Of a stretch of 64,000 bases of DNA, positions 24,901-32,746 are shown one piece after another. A program made the position numbers and the translations under genes. The notes below the pieces were generated by a model, which saw only the letters and a program-made list of their open reading frames with translations, was not told where the DNA came from and ran no database searches. The stretch's first letter is position 1; each line of letters opens with the position of its first letter. This stretch comes from Streptomyces sulfonofaciens (lineage in GTDB: Bacteria; Actinomycetota; Actinomycetes; Streptomycetales; Streptomycetaceae), in the NCBI RefSeq assembly GCF_014656295.1, contig NZ_BNCD01000019.1:62001-126000 (forward strand), written 5' to 3'.

Positions 24901-26948
24901 TCCTGCTCGTCGGCGGGCAGCCCATCCAGGTCCGTCACCGGGAGGTGTACGGGCATGGGCGGCAGCGGCTGCTGGACGGGCGTGCCGTCCACGGCGGCGA
25001 ACGCCGTGCGCATGACCTCGTGGCGCCGCACGATCTCGGTCAGCGTGCGGTGCAGCGCGTCCACGTCCAGCGGGCCGCGGAACTCCAGGGTGGCCTGGGC
25101 GTTGTAGGCCAGGTTGCCCGGCGAGAGCTGCTCCAGGAACCAGATCCGCTCCTGCGGGAAGGACAGGGGCAGCGGTCCCTTGCGGTCGGCCTTGCGCAGC
25201 GGCGGCAGGGCCGGGGCGGCGGTGCCCGGTCCGGCGAGCGCCTCGGCCATCGCCGCGACGGTCGGGCCCTTGTAGATGCCCGAGATCGGGAACTCGGTGG
25301 AGAACTCCCTACGGATCTGCGCCGCGAGGCGTCCCGCGTACAAGGAGTGGCCGCCGAGCGTGAAGAAGTCGTCGTGGATGCCCACGTCGTCCATGCCGAG
25401 CAGCTCCGCCACCATCTCGGCCAGCCGCCGCTGCACCGGCGTGCGGGCCGCGGCGTCGTCGTCCGCGCCGGTCAGCCCCAGCGACGCGCGGTCCGGGGCC
25501 GGCAGCGCCGCGCGGTCGAGCTTGCCGTTCGGGGTGAGGGGCAGCCGGTCGATGGTGACGATCGTCGGGACCATGTAGTGCGGCAGCCGGTCACGGGCGA
25601 AGTCCCGCAGTTCGAGGGGGCTCGCGCCGGGCGCCACCACGTAGGCCAGCAGGCCGTCCTGCTCCCCCACCGTGCCCACGACCACCGCCGTGTCCTGCAC
25701 GTCGCGGTGGCGGCCCAGCACGGCCGCGACCTCGTCCGGCTCGATGCGGAAGCCGTGCAGCTTCACCTGCTGGTCGATGCGCCCGAGGAAGTCCAGCGCG
25801 CCGCCGGTGGTGCGCCGCACCAGGTCGCCGGTACGGTACACGCGCTCGCCTGGCCGGTCCGGGTCGGGGGCGAACCGGTCCGCCGTCAGGCCGGGACGGC
25901 CGATGTAGCCCCGTGCCACGCCCGCGCCGCCGATGGCCAGTTCGCCGGTGCCGCCGTCCGGCACGGGCCGCAGGTCGTCCCCCAGCACATGCAGGGTCGC
26001 GCCCTCGATGGCACGCCCGATGTCCGGTTTGCCGCCACCCGGCTCGGCCTCGGCGTACGAGGCCCACACGGTGGTCTCGGTGGGACCGTAGGCGTTCAGG
26101 AGGCGGCGGCCCGGGGCCCACCGCTCCACCAGGTGCGGCGGAAGGGCCTCGCCGGCGCAGGTGATGACTTCGAGGTCGGGCAGCTCGGTGTGCGGCACCA
26201 TGCCGAGCACGCTGGGCGGAAGGGTGAGGTGGGTGATCCGGGCGTCCCTCAGGAACTCCCCGAGGCCGGGTCCGTAGAGGACGTCCCTGCGGGGCGGCAG
26301 GACCAGCGTGGCCCCCGAGCGCAGGGCCATCGTCAGCTCGAACACGGATGCGTCGAAGCTCGGCGACGCGAACTGCAGCACCCGTTTGCCGGGCGTGATC
26401 CCGTAGGCGGCGACCTGGGCCCGGGCGAGGTTGGCCAGGGACCCGTGGGTGAGCGTCACACCCTTCGGCCGGCCGGTGGAGCCGGACGTGTAGATCACGT
26501 AGGCAGCGGAGTCCGGGGCGGGCGCCTCGGCCGGGGCGGCGGACGGCTCCCCCGTGCCGCCGGCCGGGTCCAGCACCGGTACGCCGCAGGTGCGCAGCCA
26601 GGGGGCGGCCGTGCCGTGGGCCAGCAGAAGCTGCGCGCCCGAGTCGCTGATCATGTAGGCCAGCCGGTCCTGCGGGTACGACGGGTCCAGTGGCAGCCAG
26701 GCGGCACCGGCCCGGATGACGGAGACCACCGAGACGACCAGGTCGAACGAGGGTTCGAGGAAGACGCCGACGATGGAGCCGGGGCGCACACCCTGCGCGT
26801 GCAGGCGGGTGGCCAGCCGTGCCGACGCCTCCTCCAGACCGGCATAGGTCAGCCGCTGGTCGGCCAGTTCGACTGCCACGCTTGAAGGTGTCGCGGCGAC
26901 CTGACGGAGGAACATCTCCAGGAACATCCCGGATTCTTCGTGGACCAC
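21915..26948 (-). CDS. Nonribosomal peptide synthetase, A-T-C-A-T (initiating)
   Basis: A 1,677-aa protein. GTG 26948 was chosen because AGGGAG lies 6-7 nt upstream and the product then opens directly into an adenylation domain. Domains: A1 (about 10-490, TSGSTGRPKG at 154, LTPNGKL), T1 (LGGHS, Ser535), C (about 590-1035, HHFVHDG at 725-731), A2 (about 1060-1565) and T2 (LGGHS, Ser1613). A1 has no preceding condensation domain, so it loads the first residue. Its pocket reads D-A-F-T-T-A-A-V-W-K, close to aromatic-residue codes; A2 reads D-D-V-Q-V-S-Q-I-D-K. It ends in an ATGA overlap with the second synthetase, so the assembly line has four modules in total. Confidence 0.95.
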   Translation of the reverse strand: MVHEESGMFLEMFLRQVAATPSSVAVELADQRLTYAGLEEASARLATRLHAQGVRPGSIVGVFLEPSFDLVVSVVSVIRAGAAWLPLDPSYPQDRLAYMISDSGAQLLLAHGTAAPWLRTCGVPVLDPAGGTGEPSAAPAEAPAPDSAAYVIYTSGSTGRPKGVTLTHGSLANLARAQVAAYGITPGKRVLQFASPSFDASVFELTMALRSGATLVLPPRRDVLYGPGLGEFLRDARITHLTLPPSVLGMVPHTELPDLEVITCAGEALPPHLVERWAPGRRLLNAYGPTETTVWASYAEAEPGGGKPDIGRAIEGATLHVLGDDLRPVPDGGTGELAIGGAGVARGYIGRPGLTADRFAPDPDRPGERVYRTGDLVRRTTGGALDFLGRIDQQVKLHGFRIEPDEVAAVLGRHRDVQDTAVVVGTVGEQDGLLAYVVAPGASPLELRDFARDRLPHYMVPTIVTIDRLPLTPNGKLDRAALPAPDRASLGLTGADDDAAARTPVQRRLAEMVAELLGMDDVGIHDDFFTLGGHSLYAGRLAAQIRREFSTEFPISGIYKGPTVAAMAEALAGPGTAAPALPPLRKADRKGPLPLSFPQERIWFLEQLSPGNLAYNAQATLEFRGPLDVDALHRTLTEIVRRHEVMRTAFAAVDGTPVQQPLPPMPVHLPVTDLDGLPADEQERRTQEVLRNAVQQPFDLTSPPLVRWALVRHAADLHTLVQVEHHFVHDGWSFGRLLDEMRALYTAFAAGAPSPLPEPAVQYADFAVWQRDWLRGEVLERHIDHWKAHLDGAPFTLDLPTDRPRPRNQSFSGAALRVELPAKLSRALEETSRGAGVTLFSSMLSGFAALMGRYAQVDDMVIGTGVANRRLAETERMLGMVVNTLPLHIDMSGAPGFDALRKRVHGVIVDSSDWQDVPLDRLVDAIRPPRDPSRNPLFQVMFSFHNASVPDLDLGGVGGTVLERHNGTAKMDLNIVVIPRSQQRTGLAEHPEGDRITLIWEYSTALFDEDTMRRMVDHYIRLLETALREPDRPVDRIDLVSPGEVESFEAFNRTGGVFPDGLLHELVDAQAVRSPDAVAVVGADGERVSYAEVVGRANALAHRLVGLGVGPDVPVGLWMDRSVEMLVSLLGVLKAGGAYVPLDPDVPPARAVTVLTDGRIRFVCTDAGRAVHFVGCGVRAVVCDVLTESMPEAPVVPLLPDHLVSVYFTSGSTGRPKGVASTHRGWVNRMWWMQECYGIGPGETVLHKTILSFDDSAVELFWPLITGATVVMLGAGLHRDPRAILESAVRHRVSVLQFVPSMLNLFLDEVAGAGAGVGAGGLGCLRHVVSSGEALQPYVVGRFFECLGGTPARLYNQWGATEVSIDSTAHTCVVEDVERGAVPLGVPIANNELLVLDDHLNPVPVGVPGDLYLAGVGLARGYWGDPRKTADVFVPHPGRSGGRLYRTGDQGVRHGDGEITFLGRSDHQIKVRGIRVEPGEIEHVLRSHPVVLEAIVTKWEPTPGDQRLAAYLVLGDGAPDFDALVKDLEADLLGKLPPYLVPGSFTPIAAVPTNANGKLDTKRLPVPRVVRSARAHTAPVTDTEHLIADIWADVLQHPGPDVHTNFFSLGGHSLLATRTISRLRAALGLNVPLTLLFDHPTIHTMAKAVEELLLQELDEGTGAEPDESFRAAEGSTS
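22003..23826 (-). repeat. 1,824-bp near-identical A-T repeat, copy 1 (in the initiating synthetase)
   Basis: Partner of 18644-20467. It encodes residues about 1041-1649 of the initiating synthetase, that is A2 plus T2. The two copies lie 1.5 kb apart in direct orientation, with a condensation domain between them, so homologous recombination could delete or duplicate one whole module. Confidence 0.95.
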
Positions 26949-27292
26949 GGAAGTCTCCCTGAGGGTTCGGACAGCTCGGCGGACGGCTGCGGGCATGGGC
27001 GGAGGACGTCGGGCGCGCGGCGGCGCCGCCGGGTGCACGGCTCCGCCCGCGCCGGCCACGGCGTGGTCGGCCGGAGCCGCGTATGGGGCTTGGGGGAACG
27101 GTGCGGCCGGTGATCGGCCCCCGGTCGTCGGGGGCGTCCCGACGGGTGTACACCGGGGTCTCGGCGCGGTTTGGAGGCACCGGGCGGCCCTGGGGCCTGC
27201 GGGCCGGGGCGGGGCAGCGCCGGGAGGTATCGGGCTGTGGCGGTGAGTGGGGAGTGGGGGGAGGCGGGCAGGTTCGCTGCCCGGTTGTCCTC

Positions 27293-27340
27293 AAGCTAGC
27301 CGCGGCCCAGGACCGCCACAGGCACTTCGCAGGCACTTCG
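27293..27340 (-). promoter_or_regulatory. Candidate SARP-type operator and -10 element for the NRPS operon
   Basis: On the minus strand two perfect 11-bp units CGAAGTGCCTG (27340-27330 and 27329-27319) are followed by a weaker third (TGGCGGTCCTG, 27318-27308). After 9 nt comes TAGCTT (27298-27293), a plausible -10. Direct repeats phased by 11 bp ending about 8 bp before the -10 are the known layout of SARP binding sites. No SARP gene is in the window. Confidence 0.4.
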
Positions 27341-27389
27341 ACCGGCAACTTCCGCCTGCCGTGCGGCACCTGAGGCACATGGGCGCGCT

Positions 27390-27484
27390 TCGGCAGCCAC
27401 CGGCCCGGCAGGGTCCGACCGGGGCCGGCCGGGCACTCACCGGCTCGGGCACGGACCGGGTCGGCAGCCACCGGCCCGGCAGGG
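27390..27484. repeat. 24-bp direct repeat pair
   Basis: An identical 24-bp sequence (starting TCGGCAGCCACCGG) occurs at 27390-27413 and 27461-27484, 71 bp apart, between the exporter gene and the NRPS promoter. No role is evident. Confidence 0.85.
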
Positions 27485-27552
27485 CACGCGCCTGCCCCGG
27501 CGCGCACCGCCGCGGCTTCGGCTTCGGCGCACACCGCCCGTGGCTTCGGACC

Positions 27553-28857
27553 TCAGACCTTCGTCCGGGCCGGGGCGCCCGCCTGCTCCGGCAGTCCGTG
27601 GCGCCTCAGCAGGGGCGAGGGCAGCAACCACACCCAGGCGGTGAGGGCGCCGGCCGCCGCCACCCACAGGGTGGGACGCAGCCCCGCCACCGTGGCGAGC
27701 GTGCCTCCCAGGAGGGACGCGAGGGGCCGGGTGCCGAGGTTGACTGCCTGGTAGGCGCCGAACACACCGGAGCGCAGGTCGTCCGGGACGTGCACGGCGA
27801 AGATCGTGGCCAGCGAGATGTCGATCCAGATCACACCGAGCCCGGAGGTGAACTGGGCGCAGACCAGCAGGCCCAGGACGAGCCGCTGCGGGCCGCCGGC
27901 CGCCGGCACCAGCAGCATCGGGGCGGCGAAGACGACACAGCCCAGGGCGAACCCGCGCCCCACCCCTATCCGTGCGAGCAGCCGGGTGGCACAGGTGGCA
28001 CCGAGCAGGGCCCCCAGGGCCCCGGCGCCGAGAACGGCCCCGATCAGGCCCGGGTCGAGGTGCAGCGCCTTCGTGGCGTACAGCACGAAGAGCGTCGATC
28101 CGATGAAGGTGAAGAAGTTCACGGTCGCCGTGGCGGCGAGTGCGGGCCTGATCACCGCGGAGCGCAGGATGAAACCGCCCGCTGCGGCGAACGGCCGGCC
28201 CGTGCGGGGCGCCGGCGGAGGTTCGACGGGGGCGACCCGGGCCAGTGAGAAGGCGGAGGCGAGGAAGGTGGCGGCGTCCGCCAACAGGCTCAGCGGCGCC
28301 GAGAGCCACTGCACCAGCAGGCCGCCGACGCTCGGTCCGACGACCTTCGCCATGGCGCGGCCGCCGCTGGCCAGGGCGTTGCCCGCGACATACCGGTCCG
28401 CGGGGACCAGGGCCTTGAAGACATGGGGGTTGGACACCTCGAAGAAGACGGACAGCGTCCCCACCGTGAAGGAGACCGCGTACAGGTGCCAGAGCGTGAG
28501 GAGTCCGAGGGCGGCGGCGACCGGGACGGTCACCAGCACCGCCGCGCGGGCGAGGTCGGCGGCCAGCATGACGTGCCGGCGCCGGCGCCGGCGATCGGCC
28601 CACTGGCCGGCGGGCAGGCCGAGCAGCAGGGTGGGCAGCCAGGCCGCCGCGCCCAGGAACCCCATGGCCGCGGCGTCGGCGTGCAGCACGGTGACGCCGA
28701 TCAGCGGAATGGCCAGGGCGGATATCTGGTCGCCGAGGCCGGAGACGGTCTGTCCCGTCCAGTAGCGCCGGAAACCGGGCTGTCTGAGCAGGTCCGGAAT
28801 CCGCGGGCCCCGTGTGCGCCCTGGGGTGGTCGGGGCGTCGGTGGAACGAGCGTCCAT
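27553..28857 (-). CDS. MFS transporter (probable peptide exporter)
   Basis: A 434-aa membrane protein with about twelve hydrophobic segments. The start ATG 28857 has AAAGGA upstream; the longer open frame upstream of it is non-coding in composition. The loop between helices 2 and 3 (GLPAGQWADRRRRRRHVML) is the conserved MFS A-like motif, and FEVSNPHVFKALVPADRYVAGNAL is typical of the enterobactin-exporter (EntS-like) group. It lies 604 bp upstream of the NRPS operon on the same strand and is the best candidate for exporting or giving immunity to the peptide product. Confidence 0.88.
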   Translation of the reverse strand: MDARSTDAPTTPGRTRGPRIPDLLRQPGFRRYWTGQTVSGLGDQISALAIPLIGVTVLHADAAAMGFLGAAAWLPTLLLGLPAGQWADRRRRRRHVMLAADLARAAVLVTVPVAAALGLLTLWHLYAVSFTVGTLSVFFEVSNPHVFKALVPADRYVAGNALASGGRAMAKVVGPSVGGLLVQWLSAPLSLLADAATFLASAFSLARVAPVEPPPAPRTGRPFAAAGGFILRSAVIRPALAATATVNFFTFIGSTLFVLYATKALHLDPGLIGAVLGAGALGALLGATCATRLLARIGVGRGFALGCVVFAAPMLLVPAAGGPQRLVLGLLVCAQFTSGLGVIWIDISLATIFAVHVPDDLRSGVFGAYQAVNLGTRPLASLLGGTLATVAGLRPTLWVAAAGALTAWVWLLPSPLLRRHGLPEQAGAPARTKV

Positions 28858-29422
28858 ACCTGTGGGTCCTTTGCAGTCGTGTGGTGTGCGCCGTCGGGTA
28901 CGGGACGCGGCGCTGCCGGGGTCCACCGCCGCCGACCGGTTCTTCCACGGCCCGGGGCCGGGCCCGTTGCCCGGCTCTCCGGGCAGGGGCCGCGGGCATC
29001 GGGACGGCGGACTTGCGGCCCGCACCCGGTCCGGGCAGGTGCCGGGGCCTGACGGGGGCGGCCGGCCGACAGGGGGCCCGCGGCCGCGGGCGCGGCAGTG
29101 GCAGCCGGTGTGTCCGGGGCGCGCAGTGCCCGGTGTGCTCTCCGGGCGGGCGCGGCACACCGATGTTCGCACACGCGTGCAGTGCCGCCACCCGGCACGA
29201 GGGACCGGACGGCCGGATCGCGGGGCCCGGCAGGGGCGGCCACGGTCCACCGGCGACCGCCGAATCACGAGGGTGCAGCCATTACGCCGCTTTCCTCCCC
29301 GTGTCGCTTTCGTGCCAGGCACGTTGCTGAGGTATCCGCCCGGTCGCTGACACCCCGTCCGCGCGGCCAAGCTGGACTCGACCCGAGGACATGGCTCTCT
29401 CCACGACGGAAGGGGAACTGTC
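28858..29422. other. Divergent intergenic region, exporter versus regulator block
   Basis: No convincing gene is seen in these 565 bp; open frames here have no codon bias and overlap on both strands. Promoters for the exporter (leftward) and for the small peptide-regulator block (rightward) should lie here, but no clear consensus element was found. Confidence 0.5.
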
Positions 29423-29590
29423 ATGCAGAGCTCGTCGATGTTCGCGCGCCTCACCCTGGCGGCGTTCCTGGTCCTTTCGGCCATCGGGGCGTTCGGTGAC
29501 CTCCAGGGCCTGCACGGGGCTGATACCGGCGCCCCGACGGAGTCCGGAGTGCCCGACAACTCCGTGGACGACACCTCGTGGGGCGGCTGA
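29423..29590 (+). CDS. Small secreted or membrane-anchored peptide, unknown
   Basis: A 55-aa frame with a good ribosome-binding site (GAAGGGGA, about 6 nt before ATG). Residues 7-25 form a hydrophobic signal-like segment (FARLTLAAFLVLSAIGAFG). The rest is short, acidic and Gly/Ser/Pro-rich, ending DDTSWGG. Codons are strongly C/G-ending, which supports real coding. It lies 59 bp before an HTH-only LuxR-type gene on the same strand. No family was recognised. It could be a signalling peptide, a RiPP-like precursor or a small membrane protein. Confidence 0.6.
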   Translation: MQSSSMFARLTLAAFLVLSAIGAFGDLQGLHGADTGAPTESGVPDNSVDDTSWGG

Positions 29591-29649
29591 GCCCCCGGCC
29601 CTGCACCCGTCCGTGCGCGCCCGGTACCGACCCAGACACAAGGGCATCG

Positions 29650-30003
29650 ATGACTGACCGAAGTGGCTCCAGGCCCGCACTCACCCCCCGGGAGGGGCAG
29701 GTCCTCAGCCTCCTCGTCGACGGTGGGACGTACTGGAGCATCGCCCGTCACCTGGGCATCAGCCCGCACACCGTTGACACCTATCTGCGCCGCCTGCGCG
29801 GCAAGACGGGGGCGGCCAACCGGACGCAACTCATCGTCTGGGCCCTCAGCGCCACCGGGCCCCCCGGGGCCCGGCACGCCTCAGGGGAGATCGACACCGG
29901 GCCCGCGGGACGGCCGGCCCCCGAGGCCCCCGAGGCGGCACCGGTGAGCGGACCCGCTTTACCGGCAACGCCCCGCAGCACCATCCCGGCGCAGGAACGC
30001 TGA
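29650..30003 (+). CDS. LuxR-type helix-turn-helix protein without receiver domain
   Basis: A 117-aa protein whose first half is a LuxR/GerE DNA-binding domain (LTPREGQVLSLLVDGGTYWS, then IARHLGISPHTVDTYLRRLR). There is no receiver or sensor domain; the C-terminal 50 residues are Pro/Ala-rich and disordered-looking. The start ATG 29650 has AAGGGC upstream. It sits 12 bp before the XRE-NTPase gene, so the two are probably co-transcribed. It may be a small co-regulator of the NRPS cluster. Confidence 0.82.
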   Translation: MTDRSGSRPALTPREGQVLSLLVDGGTYWSIARHLGISPHTVDTYLRRLRGKTGAANRTQLIVWALSATGPPGARHASGEIDTGPAGRPAPEAPEAAPVSGPALPATPRSTIPAQER

Positions 30004-30015
30004 CGTAGGGACGCC

Positions 30016-31479
30016 ATGGACGATGAGCAGACCCTCAGATCCTTCAGCCAGCTTCTGAGAACGCACCGGCAACGGGCGGGGCTGACCCAGCAGCACCTTG
30101 CGGACCTCGCGACGGTGAGCGTCCGCGCCGTGCGCAACCTGGAGCGGGGCACCGTACGCGCGCCCCGCCTGGAGACCGTCAGACTGCTCGCGGCCGGACT
30201 GGGGCTGCGGGCCGCGGAGCGCGCGGTACTGATCGAGGCGGCGTCGAACGGGCCCCGGCACCGCGCCGCCGCCCCCGCGCGGTACCGGCTCGATCCCTCG
30301 CCCCTGTGGGCCACGACGGGCGCCGTGGTGGGCCGGGAGGCGGAGATCGCCACCCTGGTCGAACTCCTCGGACTGCCGGGCCAGCGGCTCGTGACGGTGG
30401 TGGGGGTCGGCGGGGTCGGCAAGACGCGCGTGGCCGCGGAGGCCGTGAGCCGCTGCGCCCGCGCCCAGGACCTGCCCGCCCGCTGGCTGACCCAGGCGGA
30501 ACCGGACCGCGACGTACCGGAAGCGGGTGCGGTGCCGCCCGGCCGTGCGGCACCGGCGGGCGCCACGCCGCCCCGTCCGGGGGCCGACGCGTTCGGCCCG
30601 CCGCACGGACGCCTCGTACCGGACGGGCCGGCCGGCGCCTTCGCTCCGCGGGGCCCGCTCGCCTCCGTGCACCCGCATGTGCCGCGGGAGGCGCTCGCCT
30701 TCGGCGAGGACGGGTTCCGCGCGGCACGCACCCTCGGTGAGATCGCCTCCGACATCGACGACCGTCCCGCCCTGCTGGCGCTGGACGATCTGGAGGCGTG
30801 CGGTGTCGGTGTCGGCCAGGCCATGGAGCTGATGCTGCGCTGTCCGCGGCTGCGCCTGCTGGTCACCGCCTCGGCCCCCATCGGCGTCCCGCACGAGCAG
30901 GTGCTGCCGCTGGCCCCGCTGCCGGTGCCGTGCGCCTCGGACGAGGCGGACCCGGTGCGCCTGGCGCGTAACCCCGCGGTGCGGCTGCTGGCCAGCCACA
31001 TCAGGCGCTTCGACCCCGCCTTCCGGCTGGGCGGGGGCAACGCGGGCGTCGTCGCGCAACTCTGCCGGGCCCTCGACGGACTGCCGAGGAGCCTGGAGTA
31101 CGCGGGCTCCTGGTCCCTCGTCCGCTCTCTCGAACAGCTCCTCGACGAGGCGCGGCTTGACCCGTTCCACACACCCCCTCCCCCGACCTCGCTCCTGCGT
31201 CCCCGGCACCCTTGCCAGGGGCTGCGGCGGACCATCGCACGACTGGAACCGCGCGTGCGCTCCCTCCTCGCCGCCATGGCGCGCCGGGCCGGCGCCTGGT
31301 CCATCGGTGAGGCGGCCGCGCGGGCCGGGCTCGACGAACGGGAGGCGACGTCGATGCTGCACACGCTGGTCACCCTGGGCCTGTTGAGGACGGTCACGGA
31401 GAGCGGAGGCGAACGGCGCTTCGTCGCGCTGCGCCAGGTGCAGCACCTGTACGCGGCACTGCCCGCGGCCGTCTGCTGA
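30016..31479 (+). CDS. XRE-type regulator with STAND/NB-ARC-like NTPase domain
   Basis: The 487-aa product starts with a Cro/C1-type helix-turn-helix (residues about 8-65: GLTQQHLADLATVSVRAVRN). A P-loop follows (VGVGGVGKTR, about residues 129-138) in a GREAEIATL context typical of STAND ATPases in actinobacterial regulators, then a winged-helix-like tail near residue 430 (WSIGEAAARAGLDEREATSM). No TPR array is visible, so it is shorter than AfsR-type regulators. The Pro/Ala-rich stretch at about 160-230 looks like a linker. It probably controls the nearby NRPS or the small peptide gene. Confidence 0.85.
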   Translation: MDDEQTLRSFSQLLRTHRQRAGLTQQHLADLATVSVRAVRNLERGTVRAPRLETVRLLAAGLGLRAAERAVLIEAASNGPRHRAAAPARYRLDPSPLWATTGAVVGREAEIATLVELLGLPGQRLVTVVGVGGVGKTRVAAEAVSRCARAQDLPARWLTQAEPDRDVPEAGAVPPGRAAPAGATPPRPGADAFGPPHGRLVPDGPAGAFAPRGPLASVHPHVPREALAFGEDGFRAARTLGEIASDIDDRPALLALDDLEACGVGVGQAMELMLRCPRLRLLVTASAPIGVPHEQVLPLAPLPVPCASDEADPVRLARNPAVRLLASHIRRFDPAFRLGGGNAGVVAQLCRALDGLPRSLEYAGSWSLVRSLEQLLDEARLDPFHTPPPPTSLLRPRHPCQGLRRTIARLEPRVRSLLAAMARRAGAWSIGEAAARAGLDEREATSMLHTLVTLGLLRTVTESGGERRFVALRQVQHLYAALPAAVC

Positions 31480-31481
31480 CG

Positions 31482-31511
31482 GGGCGGTGCGCCCCGTGGG
31501 CCGCACCGCCC
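31482..31511 (+). terminator. Rho-independent-like hairpin after the XRE-NTPase gene
   Basis: Arms GGGCGGTGCG (31482-31491) and CGCACCGCCC (31502-31511) pair perfectly over 10 bp with a 10-nt loop, directly behind the stop codon at 31479. There is no T run, as is common in Streptomyces. Confidence 0.65.
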
Positions 31512-31744
31512 GGCGCGGCGCCGGGGCCGCGCCGTCCGCTCCGGCTCCGGGACGCCCTCGGGTCGGGCACCCGGGCGAGGGTCCGGCCGGTCACCGTGCC
31601 AGGCGGCAGGTGCGGTCTGGTGCGCCGCGGGATCCGTCGGCCGGCGGCCGGTCGCGGGTGTCAGGGGGGAGCGGTCCCGAGCACGCTCGCCGCGCCGACC
31701 GGCCGGTGGACAACGTTGCCACCGAGTCGGGGCCGGATGGCGCC

Positions 31745-32746
31745 TCAGTGCGGGAGCTGTCCCGGGCCGGTGTCCGCGCCGACTAAGCCGCGTGCGGCGG
31801 CGTTGACGCCCGCCTGGAAACGGCTCGTGGCGTCGAGCTGCTCCATGATGTCGGCGATGTGACGCCGTGCCGTGCGCAGCGACATGCCGAGCCGTCGGGC
31901 GATGGCCTCGTCCTTGATGCCCGCGGCGAGCAACCGGATGATCGTCTCCTGGATCTCCCGCGAGACCTTCTCAAGGCCCTGGCCGACGGGGTCGGCGAAG
32001 GGCGTGGCCCGGTCCCAGGTCTGCTCGAAGATCTGGCACAGATAGGCCACGGTCGACGCCTCGCGGATCACCACGGCCCCCCAGCGGTCGTCGTGCAGGG
32101 GTATGAAGGCAAGTTCGCGGTCGAACACGATCAGCCGGCCGAACAGTTCGTGCGAGGTCCTGTACTGGCCGCCGAGGGCGGAGTTCGCCGCCACATAGGC
32201 CTGGCTGGGGCCGTTGAAGCGAGCGGTGTGGTGGTACAGGGTCCGCAGCACGATGCCCCGTCCGAGCATGGCCTGGTCCCGCTGGAGCGCCTCCTGCATG
32301 GCCTCCGGTACGCGGGAGCCGCCGCCGGGCTGGCAGCTCAGCACCTCCTCACGGCACCGCTCCGACGCCCGGTTCAGGGCGTTGCGCACGTCCTGGACGT
32401 TCTCCAGTATTTCCAGCGCCTCGCGCGGCGAGCGGCGCCGGTGGTAGAGCGGGGAGAAGGGGTGGAGCGCTTCGCGCAGCGCGTCGATTCTCCTCTGCTG
32501 CTCACGGATGTGCGCCTCCAGCGGGGCGGCCAGTTCCGCGGTGGCGGTCTCGGGCGCCACCGCGTAGACGTCCGCGGGATCGTCGGGGTTGGCGTGCAGC
32601 AGATGGGCGCGGAAGAGGCGGTCGATGCTGCGCCTGATCCGGTCGGGGGTAATCCCCGTATCCTCCGCGATGGCCGACTGGTCGATGGTCCGGTGCTCGA
32701 GCACCCAACTGTAGACGACAGTGTCAGAATCCCACGGTTCATGCAC
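31745..32746 (-). CDS. LuxR C-terminal-type regulator, paralogue A
   Basis: A 333-aa protein starting at GTG 32746 with GGGG upstream; the extra 163 upstream residues of the open frame are not coding-like. An N-terminal winged-helix-like region (VLEHRTIDQSAIAEDTGITP) is followed by a probable coiled coil (EAHIREQQRRIDALREAL), a central regulatory domain and a C-terminal LuxR HTH (IKDEAIARRLGMSLRTARRH). The paralogue at 34042-35043 has the same length and is highly similar, including a 132-bp identical DNA tract. Such regulators are common in actinobacterial metabolite clusters. A large palindrome 32 bp upstream may be its autoregulatory site. Confidence 0.88.
   Translation of the reverse strand: MHEPWDSDTVVYSWVLEHRTIDQSAIAEDTGITPDRIRRSIDRLFRAHLLHANPDDPADVYAVAPETATAELAAPLEAHIREQQRRIDALREALHPFSPLYHRRRSPREALEILENVQDVRNALNRASERCREEVLSCQPGGGSRVPEAMQEALQRDQAMLGRGIVLRTLYHHTARFNGPSQAYVAANSALGGQYRTSHELFGRLIVFDRELAFIPLHDDRWGAVVIREASTVAYLCQIFEQTWDRATPFADPVGQGLEKVSREIQETIIRLLAAGIKDEAIARRLGMSLRTARRHIADIMEQLDATSRFQAGVNAAARGLVGADTGPGQLPH
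32316..32447 (-). repeat. 132-bp tract identical to 34613-34744
   Basis: Within the two LuxR paralogues this tract is identical base for base, while sequence on both sides shows many silent differences. The partner copy lies 2,297 bp to the right, in the same orientation. This points to recent gene conversion. Confidence 0.9.

Larger units (their letters stand above)
26949..27552. other. Non-coding leader and control region upstream of the NRPS operon
   Basis: No gene is supported in these 604 bp. It holds a candidate -10 element, phased 11-bp repeats and a dispersed 24-bp direct repeat. If the -10 at 27293-27298 is used, the NRPS mRNA would have an untranslated leader of roughly 340 nt. Confidence 0.6.

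Noticed and set aside
27553..29877. Very long (774-codon) version of the MFS transporter
   Set aside because: The first 340 codons are non-coding in composition; the ATG at 28857 has a ribosome-binding site and yields the normal MFS length.
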